Assembly: GCA_019693395.1 (NCBI GenBank)
Contig: JAAMXP010001074.1
Location: 50,830-114,829 of the forward strand
Length of the DNA: 64,000 nucleotides
Direction of reading: 5' to 3'
DNA from: Ettlia oleoabundans
Lineage: Eukaryota; Chlorophyta; Chlorophyceae; Chlamydomonadales
Below the pieces are notes generated by a model that worked only from the letters and a program-made list of their open reading frames with translations, made no database searches and was not told where the DNA came from. How positions within the stretch are numbered: position 1 is the first letter of the stretch; every line of letters starts with the position of its first letter. A program made the position numbers and the translations under genes. Shown here in pieces: positions 35,601-47,600 of this stretch.

Positions 35601-38600
35601 CTGAGTGTTTTGCAACGGCCATCAGGGGTCAGCATGCCCGCTTTCTGGGCAATGGCAGAGGTCTCTGGGTGCAGGCTGAGATTTACGCCGCCGGCGGCTG
35701 CCGAGGTGCACTGGCGAAGGAGCAGGGCATTGAAAGCCATGTGCACTCCAACCAGCGACGACGAGCAAGCTACAAACATGGTGCAGATAAGATGGGTCAA
35801 TGGGTGCTTACCTGTGCTACCGGTGGGTTGCAACACGCCATGCCCTCAGGGCGCCACCAAACATGGAAGCAGCAACTGACCAGTCAGCTGGAAGCCAGGT
35901 AGACCGGCTGTTGTTGACCACAAGTAGGCATTCTTACCTGTGTCGATAGTCAGGGCAGGGCCCCGCAGCCCAAAGCTGTAGCTGATACGGCCGCTGACCA
36001 CGCTGGCAGCAATGCCCGTGGCAGTGTAGGCTGTGACACCCAAGGCCTCTGAGGCAACTCGGGCGTAGTCTTCCCAAGAAGTACCCACGTACACGCCGCA
36101 GGCCACGGCTTCTGGCCGCTGCACCAGAGAAAGTGTTAAATCACCCTCAATCATTTTCCAACTTGCATGCAATGTGTTGCTGTCAGCATTTACTGATGGG
36201 GCAAACGAGCTTGCTTATGTGTCCCTCAAATGCAGATCGAGCACCATCTCCCCCAGGCTTGCCTGCAGGACATGACCGGAACCTTGGAATAGCGCCTCGG
36301 CAACTGCCTCCAGCAACAGGCGCTGCTGTGGGTCCATCAGCACCGCCTCAGCATCAGATATGCTGAAGGCGGCAGCATCAAAGTGGTCCACCGCCTGCAC
36401 AATGCAAGTGAATTGCATTGGCACGGTCAAATAAAACATTCTTGAAAGGCAACCCTGCACTCTAATGCTGCAAACATGCATGTAGTGCTGCCTAGCGGCC
36501 TGTTGTTGATGTGGAACCCTGCGGGCACAACTTACGTGCAGCATGCTGATGAAGCGGAAAGGAAGCCCTCCGACCAGCGGGGTTGAGAGGTGATCCACAT
36601 CATAGCGGGCTAGACCCACAGGTGCCATCGCATCACAGCTGCAATGACAGAACTACAAACCAATTTTAGAAGCTGAATGAGCTGCAGTAAACAAGGAGAA
36701 CCTCAGCTGGTTGGCAATGCCTCGGAGCCTGCACAGAACAACAAAGGCAGAAGCTTGCCTGGTCAGATCGCTGCCAGTCATGATGCCTGCAGGCTGACGT
36801 GTGACAACGCTTGCCACTGCCACAGCTGTGCCGCCTCCAGCAGCAGAGCTCTTTGACAAGGATCCACCCAACAGCGATGCGAAGGGATCCGGATCAATGC
36901 CACTTCTGAGCTGAACCATGGCATGCGCCCCAGCTGGGGCCAGAATCGTGCTGACATGGCGGGCAATGGCAGAGATGGTGGGGTAGTCAAACACCAGCGT
37001 GGATGGCAGCTCAACGCTCAGCTTTGCCTCGAGTGTATTACGGAACTCCACTGCACACCAGCGGCAAAAGCACAGATCACCAACACATCAGGTATAGGAG
37101 TCGCTTTCTGTTCCAAGCCACAAAGTAAGTGTGGGAAACACTTATTGTTGGAAGTGTTGGAAGGTACCCAATCAGGCATGTCACTGTCTCCTCTCTTGTG
37201 GTGCCCTAGGCCCCCTTTTGCCAATCCCACCTGAGCTGAGGGAGTCGAGGCCAGCCGACATTAGGGGTGCGTCGTCCGCCACGTCAGCACCCAAAATGCT
37301 GCGTGCCACTTCCGTCACCTCTCCCTGGATGTATGCCAGGTGCTCGGCGCTTGAAGTGCTGGATGCTGCACCCTGCTCAGCATCACCAGCTGCCGTGGCA
37401 TAGTTGGCACTGATGAACTGTGCTATGGCGAAGACGGTGGGGTAGTCAAAGACCAGGGTGGAAGGCAGCTCCACACCCAGCCTGCCTTCCAGGCTATTAC
37501 GCAGCTCCACAGTGCCCAGGCTGTCCAGGCCCGCTGCCACAAGTGGATCATGTGAGCCAACGTCAATGCCAAGGATGCTTCGGGCGGCTGCTGCCACCTC
37601 CGCTGCCACATGCTGGTTGAAGGCCTCAACAGCAGCGCTGCCGTGTGCTGGAGCAGCTGCCGCACGAGCTGGCCTGCTGGCAACCTGTGGCACTGCCTGC
37701 CCGCTGGTTTTGCGTGCAAGAGCTGCCTGGTCCGCAAAAGCAGCATACATGGGGGGCACTGGCTTGGCGCCCAACCTGGCAATAAAAATGGGCCAATTGA
37801 AGGGAACGGCAGTGAAAACGCCACCGCCGCTGCTGGTGCTGGGAGAAGAAAGCAGGTCTTGCAAAGCGCCCAAGCCAGCAGTTGTATCAATCATTGCCAT
37901 GCCCATGCGCTGCACCCGCAGTGCTGTGGACCGGTCCTGTGCCGCCATGCCTCCGCCTGACCATGCTCCCCACTGCACGCTGGAGCTGGGCAACCCCTGC
38001 GGGATAGAAGCACGTGAAGCAAAAGCTTAGCTGCCGCATGTAACAAAATGTTATGCACCACTTTGACTAAGACAGAATAACAAGGAGTTTCTTGCAATGG
38101 CAGGACACTACGCACCTGTTCCTGCTGGCTGCCTGCGGTGGCGTCTAGCCAAGCATTGGCAGCACTGTAGTTGGTTTGCCCAGCAGAGCCCAGCAGGGCT
38201 GCAACGGATGAGAACAGCACTTGGGCAGCGGCCGGCTGGGTTGCAAGGGTAAGTGCCCAGCGCTGTGTTGCTGCCACCTTGGCCGAGAACACAGCGCGGA
38301 CGCCCTGTGGGGCCTGCTTGGTCAGGGTAGCATCTGACAGCATGCCTCCGGAATGGAAAACTGCTGCCAGTGGTGCCAGCTTGCTCGCCGCAGTTGTCAT
38401 CACACTGCTGTTAACTTCGTTGCTTGCCATGTCAGCCATGGCCAAGGTGATAGCCGTGGTAGAAACGGCCAGCAGGGACGGAAGGCTGGCTGCCGTGTCG
38501 GTGCCAGCTAGGCGAGCTGTGCGCCCAATCAGTGCCAGCTCGGCGGCCAGCTCAGCATCCTCAGCCCAGCTGGCAAGCATCGAGCCCAGAGATCCCATGC

Positions 38601-41600
38601 CGCCACTCACGGTGACCCTGCCCTTAGCGCCTCTGATGGCCCCCAGTTGCTGACCCCTGCTGCTCTCTTGATCTCCTTTACGCATGCCAGAGGGCACCAG
38701 GCATGCAGAGTAGATCAGACCTCCCCTAGCTGCTGTGCCATAGGCGTCTGTAGATGCCGATGGGAGCGCAGCCGCTGGTCCTGCTAGCCGCAGGGCGGCA
38801 GCACCCGGCAGAAGCTTGTCGCCTGCTGCTGCCAGGCTGTCCCTGTCTGCGGCACAGACCGCCGCTGATGCCTGCTCCAAGGCCACCGACCGCACCATCC
38901 CCCATAACAAGCTGGAAGCTGGGGTAATACTGCTACTGCCAGTGCCAGCCAGCGGTGTGACTGATAGCTGCGGCTGTGCCGCTACTGTCTGTAGGTACAT
39001 GCTGTTCTGCTGCTGGGCAACAGCCACTTGGAAGGCAGCGATTCCAGCGTTGCACAGCGCAGCAGCACCGCCTGTTGCCGCTTTGAGCATGGCAGTAGAG
39101 CCGCCAGCTGGAAGCGCAAAGGCTGCCTGGCCAGCTGGCTGAGATGCAGTCCAACGGGTCTCATATAGCATTGAGCTGTTGGCACCGGCAGCTGGAATGA
39201 CCACATGCTGCGCTGCAAGAGGCCTTGCCAACAGCCCACTCACGCTACATGCCGGCAAACCAGCTGGTGCAAGCAAGCTGTAATCAAGCAAAGAGGCTGA
39301 TGGGCTGTTCGCTCGCTGCAGTGCCGCAGCTGAGAAGCTGCTGCCGCTGTGGCTGGATGGTGCAGGGGTGGGCAGCAACAACGCCTCAATGCCGGCAGGC
39401 ACCTTGAGTTGGCGGGCTGCTGCGGCCGGGAGGGCGCCCAGGTGCAAGCAGCAGTCTAAGACGGCTGGAGAAAGCGAAACATCATGGGGCAGCTGCGCTG
39501 AGTCATCAACAGCTGCCACATATGCAGGCTCAGCTCTACCTTCAGCTGCTGACAAAACAACACTTGCAAGGGTGGTGGTGGCAGGAACATTGGCAGATGC
39601 CCTTGCCATGCAGCTGACAGAGCCACTTGTGCTGAAGCTGACGACTGCCAGGCTCGCACGCAGATGCACGCTACGTTGGGCACTGATGACCTCAACAGCG
39701 CCGCTGGCAGCATCCAGCTTGCAAAACACAGCTGGAATGGTCTGACCATGCCGCTGCTGGGTTGCCAAAAGCGAGGGGAGCATTAGGGGGTTTAAAATAC
39801 TTACGTCTGCTAAAACTATGCCATCTGCAGCTGCCATCAAAGCCTTTGCTGCTACTGCCGCCATTTCAAAGAAGGCGGCACCGGGAAAGAGTGCCTTGCC
39901 AGATACCTGGTGGTCCCAGGTGTACGAAAGTAAAGTGCTTGCCAGGTCACCTTGCATGACAACCTGGCGGTTGCCTGGAGCTGTCCTGGCGCGAACCAAG
40001 GCGGCATGGGGCTGAGGAGCAACCCAGAACCGCTGCCGTGCCCAGGCCGCATAGGGCTTCCTGATGCTGGAGCCGCCGTCTGCACCTGTGCCAGCAGCTG
40101 CAAGAACAGCATGTGCGTTGGTTCCCTGGAATGCAAATGCACTGATGCCGCAGACAGCTGGCACAGCGGGAGTGGCGCCAGCTGGCAAAGCGCTCGGCTG
40201 GCGAGGCACGGCCCAAATGCCCTTCTTGCCAGCTGCCATCTCCATGGCACCTGCAGGAACAATTAACAAATGGGTATAGACATATCCCTCAAGTTCATGT
40301 AAGGCACACAGCGTTACATTACATATGATGAAAAGTTGCAGATGCAGGGCTGCTCAGCAGTAGCAGATTATGGCGGTGGTGCAGCAAGCGGACCTGTCAC
40401 ATAGGGGTTCACGTGGTGCAGGTGCAGAATCGGCAGCTGTGCCACTTGAGCGAGCGCCGCCTGAGCATGTGCCAAGCCAACTATGCCTGCAGACGAGTAG
40501 CAACAAAAAATCAATGCGACTTGGAGAGGCAGGTAAGTGGGCTTTGATGCCTACATGCTCCGTATACAGTGATACTAGAGTTGCACAAACTCATTGCAAG
40601 GTGAACAATACCTGTGCCTGGCTCGGCATGCCCACTCCAGGACTTGGCAGCCATCAGGACCAAGGGGCTGGTGCTGTCAACGGGGCGGCGGTCCACCACC
40701 GCAGCCGCCAGGGCTCCCACCTCAATGGGGTCACCCAAAGATGTGCCTGCATGGGGCACAAAGAAGAACCATCAGGCGTATGGGAGGCAGATACACAGGT
40801 GAAACAGTCTGGTGGATGTCACTGATACACAGCACCATGGCAATTGGGCACTTTCCAGCGGTGGCGCCAGCTTACCAACCCACCTGTGCCGTGCATCTGC
40901 AGCGCTGTGACAGCGATGGGATCCAGGCAAGCAGCACCAAGCGCTGCACGCACCACCTCCTGCTGGCTGGGGCCATTGGGGGCGGTCAGGCTGCTAGATC
41001 GTCCATCCTGGTTGACAGATGTGCCGGCCAGGAGAGCCAGTGCATTACTGCCATGAGCACCAGTGGCTGAGACCCCAGCCGGCAACAGCACCATGACACC
41101 GCATGTGTCTGCCCTGGCGTAGCCATCTGCAGCAGGGCTCAGCGTCTTGCAGCGCCCATCCAGAGCCAGCATCCCCGCCTTTTGTGTCATGGCGGTGGTG
41201 TTGGGCGTCAGCAGCAGATTGACACCAGCGTTCAGCGCAGAGGGGCACTGCCCCAATGCTACGCTAGAGAAGGCAATGTGCAGGCTGCACACAATTAAGG
41301 GAGAACAATACACAACGGACTGATTGGATGCTTGCTATATAGTACTTGCCTGCCTTCCAACTTGGCTTGTGTCCATGCCTGCAACTGCTCTAACCCCACA
41401 TACCTGACCAGAGAAGATGAGCAGACTGTGTCCACAGGGAGAGAAGGGCCCCTGAGACCAAAGGCATAGGACAGACGTCCTGCTGCCACGCTAACAGTGA
41501 GGTGCCCAGTGGCACTATATGGTGTGAACCCACGGGTATGTCGCTGCAACAGGATATGCGAGACGCATGGGGCATTATGGCCCGCAAGAAAACATACTGA

Positions 41601-44600
41601 AAAACAACACACACCATACACAGTGGCAATGCGTTCTCAAAAACAAGCTGTGCCAGGGTTCAGGGGAAGCAGCTTTCGTTCCTAGGAAAAGCCCACCTGT
41701 GTCAGCTGGCCATACTCGGTGGAAGTGATGCCCACAAACACACCAGCACCAGAGATGTTGCTGACGCCAAATGCAGCATCGGAAGATGCTCCAGCCGCCA
41801 GCAGTGCCTCGCCCGCCGCCTCCAACAGCAGGCGCTGCTGTGGGTCCATCAGCACCGCCTCATTCTCGCTGATGGCAAACGCCGAGGCATCAAACTGGTC
41901 CGCATTGTCAAGGAAAATAGAGAACCTGCGGCGAGCAAAACAACGGCAGGCTGGCTTGTTTGATTGTCCGTGGGCCAATTATTTCAGTGCATCGAGAATG
42001 CCAGCTGCGGTGGCCTCGTTTGTAGGAGGCGACAGACGGCACTGCAAGCCAACGGTAAGTAGCTTGCCTGATGGGGGCTGTGCCCAGGCTGGCCTCCTGC
42101 TCTTGCAGGTCCCAGCGCTCCAAAGGCACCGCGGATGTGGCATCAACTGGTGCGAGGTCAGACCGCAACGCACCCTGCACAGAAACAAGGGGCGCTTTTA
42201 TTAGTGAGCTGAAACCATGCACAAAAGGCCGCATGATCATGCTAACAATCGCTGCATTCGAACGATATTGGCTATCAATTGAAGGACACGCAGTTGCCAA
42301 CAACCATACCTTGGGTGAACGAGTGGCCATGGCTGCAACAGCCAGGGGAGCCGGCCCAGGCATGCCACTAATGGCGGCGACATCAGCAGGACTGGCAAGA
42401 TTCAACTCCAGGCCTACTGTGGCATGAGCACCAGCAGCCTGCAACCTGGATGCAATGTACGTGCCCAGGGCTGCTGTGGTGGGGTAGTCAAAGACCAGGG
42501 TGGAGGGCAGCTGCAGCCCAAGCCTGCCCTCAAGGCTGTTGCGCAGCTCAACAGCGCCCAGGCTGTCCAGGCCGGCTGCCATCAGGGACTGCTGTGGGTC
42601 AAGGTTGGCAACGCCCATAACCTCGGACACAACTCCCGCCACATCAGCTGATCTCCGCTCCCAATGTGCAGCTGCTGATGCAGCTGTAGGATCGAGGTTT
42701 GAGGCGCCAGCCGTTACAGTTCGGGTGGCAGTCAGCTGGGAGGAGATGTGGTCCGCAACAGCTGTCGCCGTGGGGTAGTCGAAGATGAGGGTGGAAGAGA
42801 GTTTCACCCCAAGCTTAGTTTCCAGGCTGTTGCGAAGCTCCACTGCCCCTAGGCTGTCCAAACCAGCAGCCATGAGAGGCTCACCAGGTCCGATGTCAGC
42901 ACCCAGGATGCCTCGCAGTACCGCCAACACATCCTGCACTACAGCTGCCCGATTGGTGGCAGCTGAGACATCGGTAGCGGCAGGCAAGTGAGCCGGTGCA
43001 GCTCCCGAGGCTGCTGCTGGCGTGCTGCCGACAAGCGCAGAAAAGAGTGTAGGGGCTGCTGCCTCTCCTGCTCGCCGCCGCTGCTGCGCTGCCAGCCTGT
43101 CTTTCAGGAACGGCACGCCTGTCACCACCGCGGGCGCAGCCGGCCTGGCGTCCACAAGGCGGTGGAGAGCTCCCAGGCCAGCTATGGCATCAATCATAGC
43201 CATGCCCATGCGCTGCACCCGCAGTGCTGTGGAACGATCCTGTGCCGCCATGCCAGCCCCCGACCATGCTCCCCACTGCACGCTGGAGCTGGGCTGTCCG
43301 GCTTGCTGAGCACACTGCGCGGCAACATCCAATGTTGCGTTGGCGGCACTGTAGTTTGCTTGGCCAGGAGAGCCCAGCAACGCCGCCACTGAGGAGAACA
43401 GGAGGCTGTAGGTGGTAGGCTGAAGCTGCATGGGGCGCTGGAGGTTGCGCAACCCAGACAACTTGGGAGCAAAGGCACGCCGGACTGCGCCAGCTGTTAT
43501 GTTGGACAGCAAAGCATCAGCAAGCACGCCACCGGCATGAAGCAGCGCTGCCAAATGGCCCCGTGCTGCTACATTAGCCACCAAACTGCCAGCATCCTCA
43601 GCTGCTGCTGCGTGACACCTCGTGATTGTGACCAGTGGGGGAACAACTGCATTGCCACCCGCAATTACTAGCCCTGCCATTTCGCCACTACGGTTCAATC
43701 GACCGCTGCGACCCAGCAGATCAAGTTCCCAGCTGCCACAGCTGGCACCAGAACTTCCAACAAGGAATGAGGCCACAAGCTGACCCAAGGTGCCAGTGCC
43801 GCCGGTAACTAACACAGTCCCTGGCTGTTTCTGCTGCAACTCCGGCGCCTGCTTGATGGAGGAGCTAGATGGAAGCAGAACGGGCTTGAAGGTGGCCCCT
43901 GAACGAACCGCTGCACCATGTACATCTGTTGCTGCCGCCGCCGCTGCGGAACCACCTAGAACCATAGCTGTCCCAAGGGTGCCCGCCACACTGCTGTAGC
44001 TGTCGCCATCAACCGCAGCGTAGGTACTGCTAGCATTCTCCTGGGCTGCTGCTTTGAGGAGGCCGTGAAGCATCCCTGCTGCGATAGCCTGCGCAGCAGC
44101 ACTTGTTGGCAATGGCGAATTGCCTGCTAACGCAAACATGCCAGCAACAGAAAGCAATGCTCCTATGCTGTCGCTGGCTTGCTGGAGGGCTGCGATGCCG
44201 GCTGCCGCGATCTGCTCCTGGCCCAAGAGCCCAGGCTTGAAGGCTACTGCCAGCGCGCTGGTGAAGGCAGGTGTGGAGGAAGCACTTGGCGCTGCCTCGG
44301 CTGCCATCCAAGACATCACATACAGCAGCTCGTCATTTGCTTCCTTTGTGGCCGGCGGGACTGGAGCCTGTCGTTGAGCGGCGGGCGGACGGCTCATGGC
44401 CTTAGCTTCCAGGCCTAACACATGGCACAGCTTGCCGGTGCCGCCACCGCCTGCCAGCCAGTAATCGTTGGTGACGCTGGCCTGTGAAGCTGCCGCTGTT
44501 GGCTGACAGCCGCCCAGCAACTGAGGAGCGCTGCTGCTCCTGCTCTGCACCTGGTAGGCTGCTATTGCTGCTGGAACACGCAGCTGGGGGCGAGAGGGGC

Positions 44601-47600
44601 TTGCCCCAGATGGCAGGGCTCCAAGGTGGAAAGAAGCATCCAGGCAAGCAGCCTCCACTCCCCTGCCTCCAACCCTGCCATCCATGCGTCTTGACTCAAT
44701 GCTACCAATGCTGGCACGCTGCTGCGCACTGACAGCTGCTGCCAGCAGCAGCAGTGCTGCCGCCGCAGCTGTGGGAAGGGTGGGTTTGCGGTGTTGCGGT
44801 GCAGATGACGCCGCATCTGCCAGTGCTGCCATGCCATACACATGCTCCCTGCTGACCCTGAGGCTGTTTAATGAGGCAACCCTGGTGCGGCCGGTACCAA
44901 CGTCCACCTGGCACTGCAGCAGAAGCTGCTGCTGTTGCTGCTGCTGCTGTCCGGCCATGCTGCCGCGTTTGCCGCCAAATGGCAGCTCCAGGGCAGCAGG
45001 AATGCCGACCGCTGTGAGCAGCAGGCACAAGCCGCCATCTACTGCTGCTGCTTGGAGGCACGCCGCCGCTGCCTCCAAAAACGCCGCTCCAGGAAGGATG
45101 GGCCTCCCAGCCACAGCATGGTCCCACAGGTGGGCATGCTTGGGCTGCTGCAAGTCGGCCTCAAACAGCACTGCTGCCCCAGCCCCTGGTATACCAGCAA
45201 TGCGGCCCACTCGGGCTGCAAAGGCATGAGCCTCCGGACCAATCCAGAGTCGCTCCTTTGACCAAGTCGTCGACCGCGGGTTGAATGTGGCACGGATTGC
45301 TGAGCTGGCACCTGAAATCGACAGAAGGGCATGGGCGTTAGTGCCCTGGAAGGCGAATGCACTAACGCCCCAAGCTGCTGCAGCTGGGCTTCCCCCAGGC
45401 CCAGGTGCCACCATGTGTGCTGCCGAGCTAGGGGCATGCTGGCGCGGCATGCTGAAAGCGCCGGGACGTGAGACTGTAGATGCCACATGGGGGTTGAGCC
45501 ATGCCAGGTGCAGGATGGGCTGGGCGGCAGCTTGGGTCAGCGCCTGCAATCACAAACACAGATCGGATTGTTCGGGTAAAGCGAGGTTAATAGCAGGGAC
45601 ACAAGTCTGAGTTAAGAATCAGTGGTGTGTAATCTGCAGCAGACAGCGCAACTGTGCCAAACCGCACCTGGTGCAGGTGAGCCATTCCCATGATGCCAGA
45701 GGCAGGCTCACTGTGCCCCAAGCTTGACTTGCTGGCCAGCAGGGAGAAGGGGGAAGCCCGGCCCTCCAACAGTAGACCTGCACAGCCACACATGATGCAT
45801 TGGATTCAATGGCAAGATATAATGATCACCCTCCATAATATAATATACAAACTGATATCTTCCCATGGAGTGCCACTGTGGATCTATTGACTCGTCGCGC
45901 AATACTCACCAGCGGCAGCGCCCACTTCAATGGGGTCTCCCAGCGAGGTGCCGGTGCCGTGCAGTTGCAGGCCCGCGATCTCATGCACAGCCATATCTGT
46001 GAGAAATCACATAAAAAGACCCTTGTTGAGCTTGGTATCGCACACCATTTGGAATAAGGACAAATTCAGGTGTTCGACCGCTGGCAATTGAAGCCAGTAC
46101 GGCAGCAACAAACACAAACCTGCTTCTTTCAGAGCCAATTGAACGGCTGCCTGCTGACTGGGTCCGTTGGGTGCTGTCAGGCTGCTGGCCCGACCGCCCT
46201 GATTCACAGCGCTTCCCAGCAGCAGAACCAGCGTGCCGCTGTCCTCAGTGGCAGGTGTTGCGCTGATCAGCATTAGGGCGCACGCCTCGGAACGCACGTA
46301 GCCGTCAGCTGCAGCCGTCAATTGTGTGACACAAGAGAAGCAAGCAGCAGATGTAAGTAGCAGAGCAACAAGGAGAAAGGCCGCCCTGGGCATGCAGGGC
46401 TGTCGAGGCTGTCAAACTTGCATGGAAGCGAGGGCCTCAGGTATTCCATCAATCCCTTCTTGCACCACACCACACGCTGTCTCACCTGACTTGTCGAGGG
46501 CCTTGCAGCGCCCATCAGCTGACAGCATGCCCGCCCGCTTGAACATGAAGGTAGTAGAGGCAGCCAGCATCATGTTGATGCCTCCTGCCAGGCTGGCGCC
46601 ACCAGATCCCAGCGCCGCATCCCGGGCCGAATTTGTGGCAACCAGGGATGAAGAACAGGCGGTGTCCACGGCGACGGCAGGACCCTTGAGTCCATAGTGA
46701 TACGCAACGCGGCCAGGGCAAACACTGAGCACGGCACCCTGGGCAGTGTAGGCGCTGACGGCTGCAGGGAGGGCGCGGTGGTGTTGAAACGTTCTCAGCA
46801 CAGTGCGATGGAGAAGGACTAGGCGTCTTCAGGCAGCAGGTGTTATCATGTAATCGCATGGTGAGTTTTAGCACACAGATCAAAGTGGGGACAGCCGCAC
46901 CTGTGCCTGCATCCGCCGCCATGCGAGCGTACTCAGTCCAGGAAATACCCACAAACACGCCAGTCTTGGTGGGCGCTACCTGGCTGGCGATGCCACCAGC
47001 TGCCAGTACCTCACCAGCGCCCTCCAGCACCAACCTGCACCATGGAAATCACCAGCTGCTGACTCAAACTGACCAGACAAGAAGGAGCCCTATACAGCAG
47101 AAAAACACAAGCTAGCCCCTCAACCTGGGAGGACTGGTGGTAGTGAGGGATACTCCACTGCATACCTGTGCTGGGGGTCCATGGCAGCTGCTTCTGCGGC
47201 AGACAGGCTGAAGGCAGCGCCATCAAACAGGTCGACGTCTTGCATGAAGGCGCCATACTGCGCGGACAGGGTGAGGGCATCACCCTGCAGTCGCTGCACC
47301 TCGTCCAGGTCCCAGCGCTCGAGTGGCACACGATGGATGCGGTCTGCTGCCAGGTCAGCCTGCGGGGCGGGTGTTGGTGGAATCAACATGTAGCAGAGGT
47401 CAGAGGGAAGGGTGACAGAACAGTCTCACACTTGATCAAAACCCGCTCAAAAGTTACCGCAGCACCCATTGCTTGCTCCTTTGCGCGTTCAGTCTCACCT
47501 TTTTGGCATCCGCAAGGGCATCAGCCATGAGTGGCCATGCCATGACAGCCAAGACGGCCAGGTGGCGCTGGCGAGGAGCGTTGCTGGCTGCGACCAGCCC

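Noticed and set aside
36250..36630. Frameshift or pseudogene in the KS4 N-terminal region
   Set aside because: The motifs ([29 protein letters not shown]) are recovered in consecutive exons. Apparent breaks coincide with plausible splice sites.
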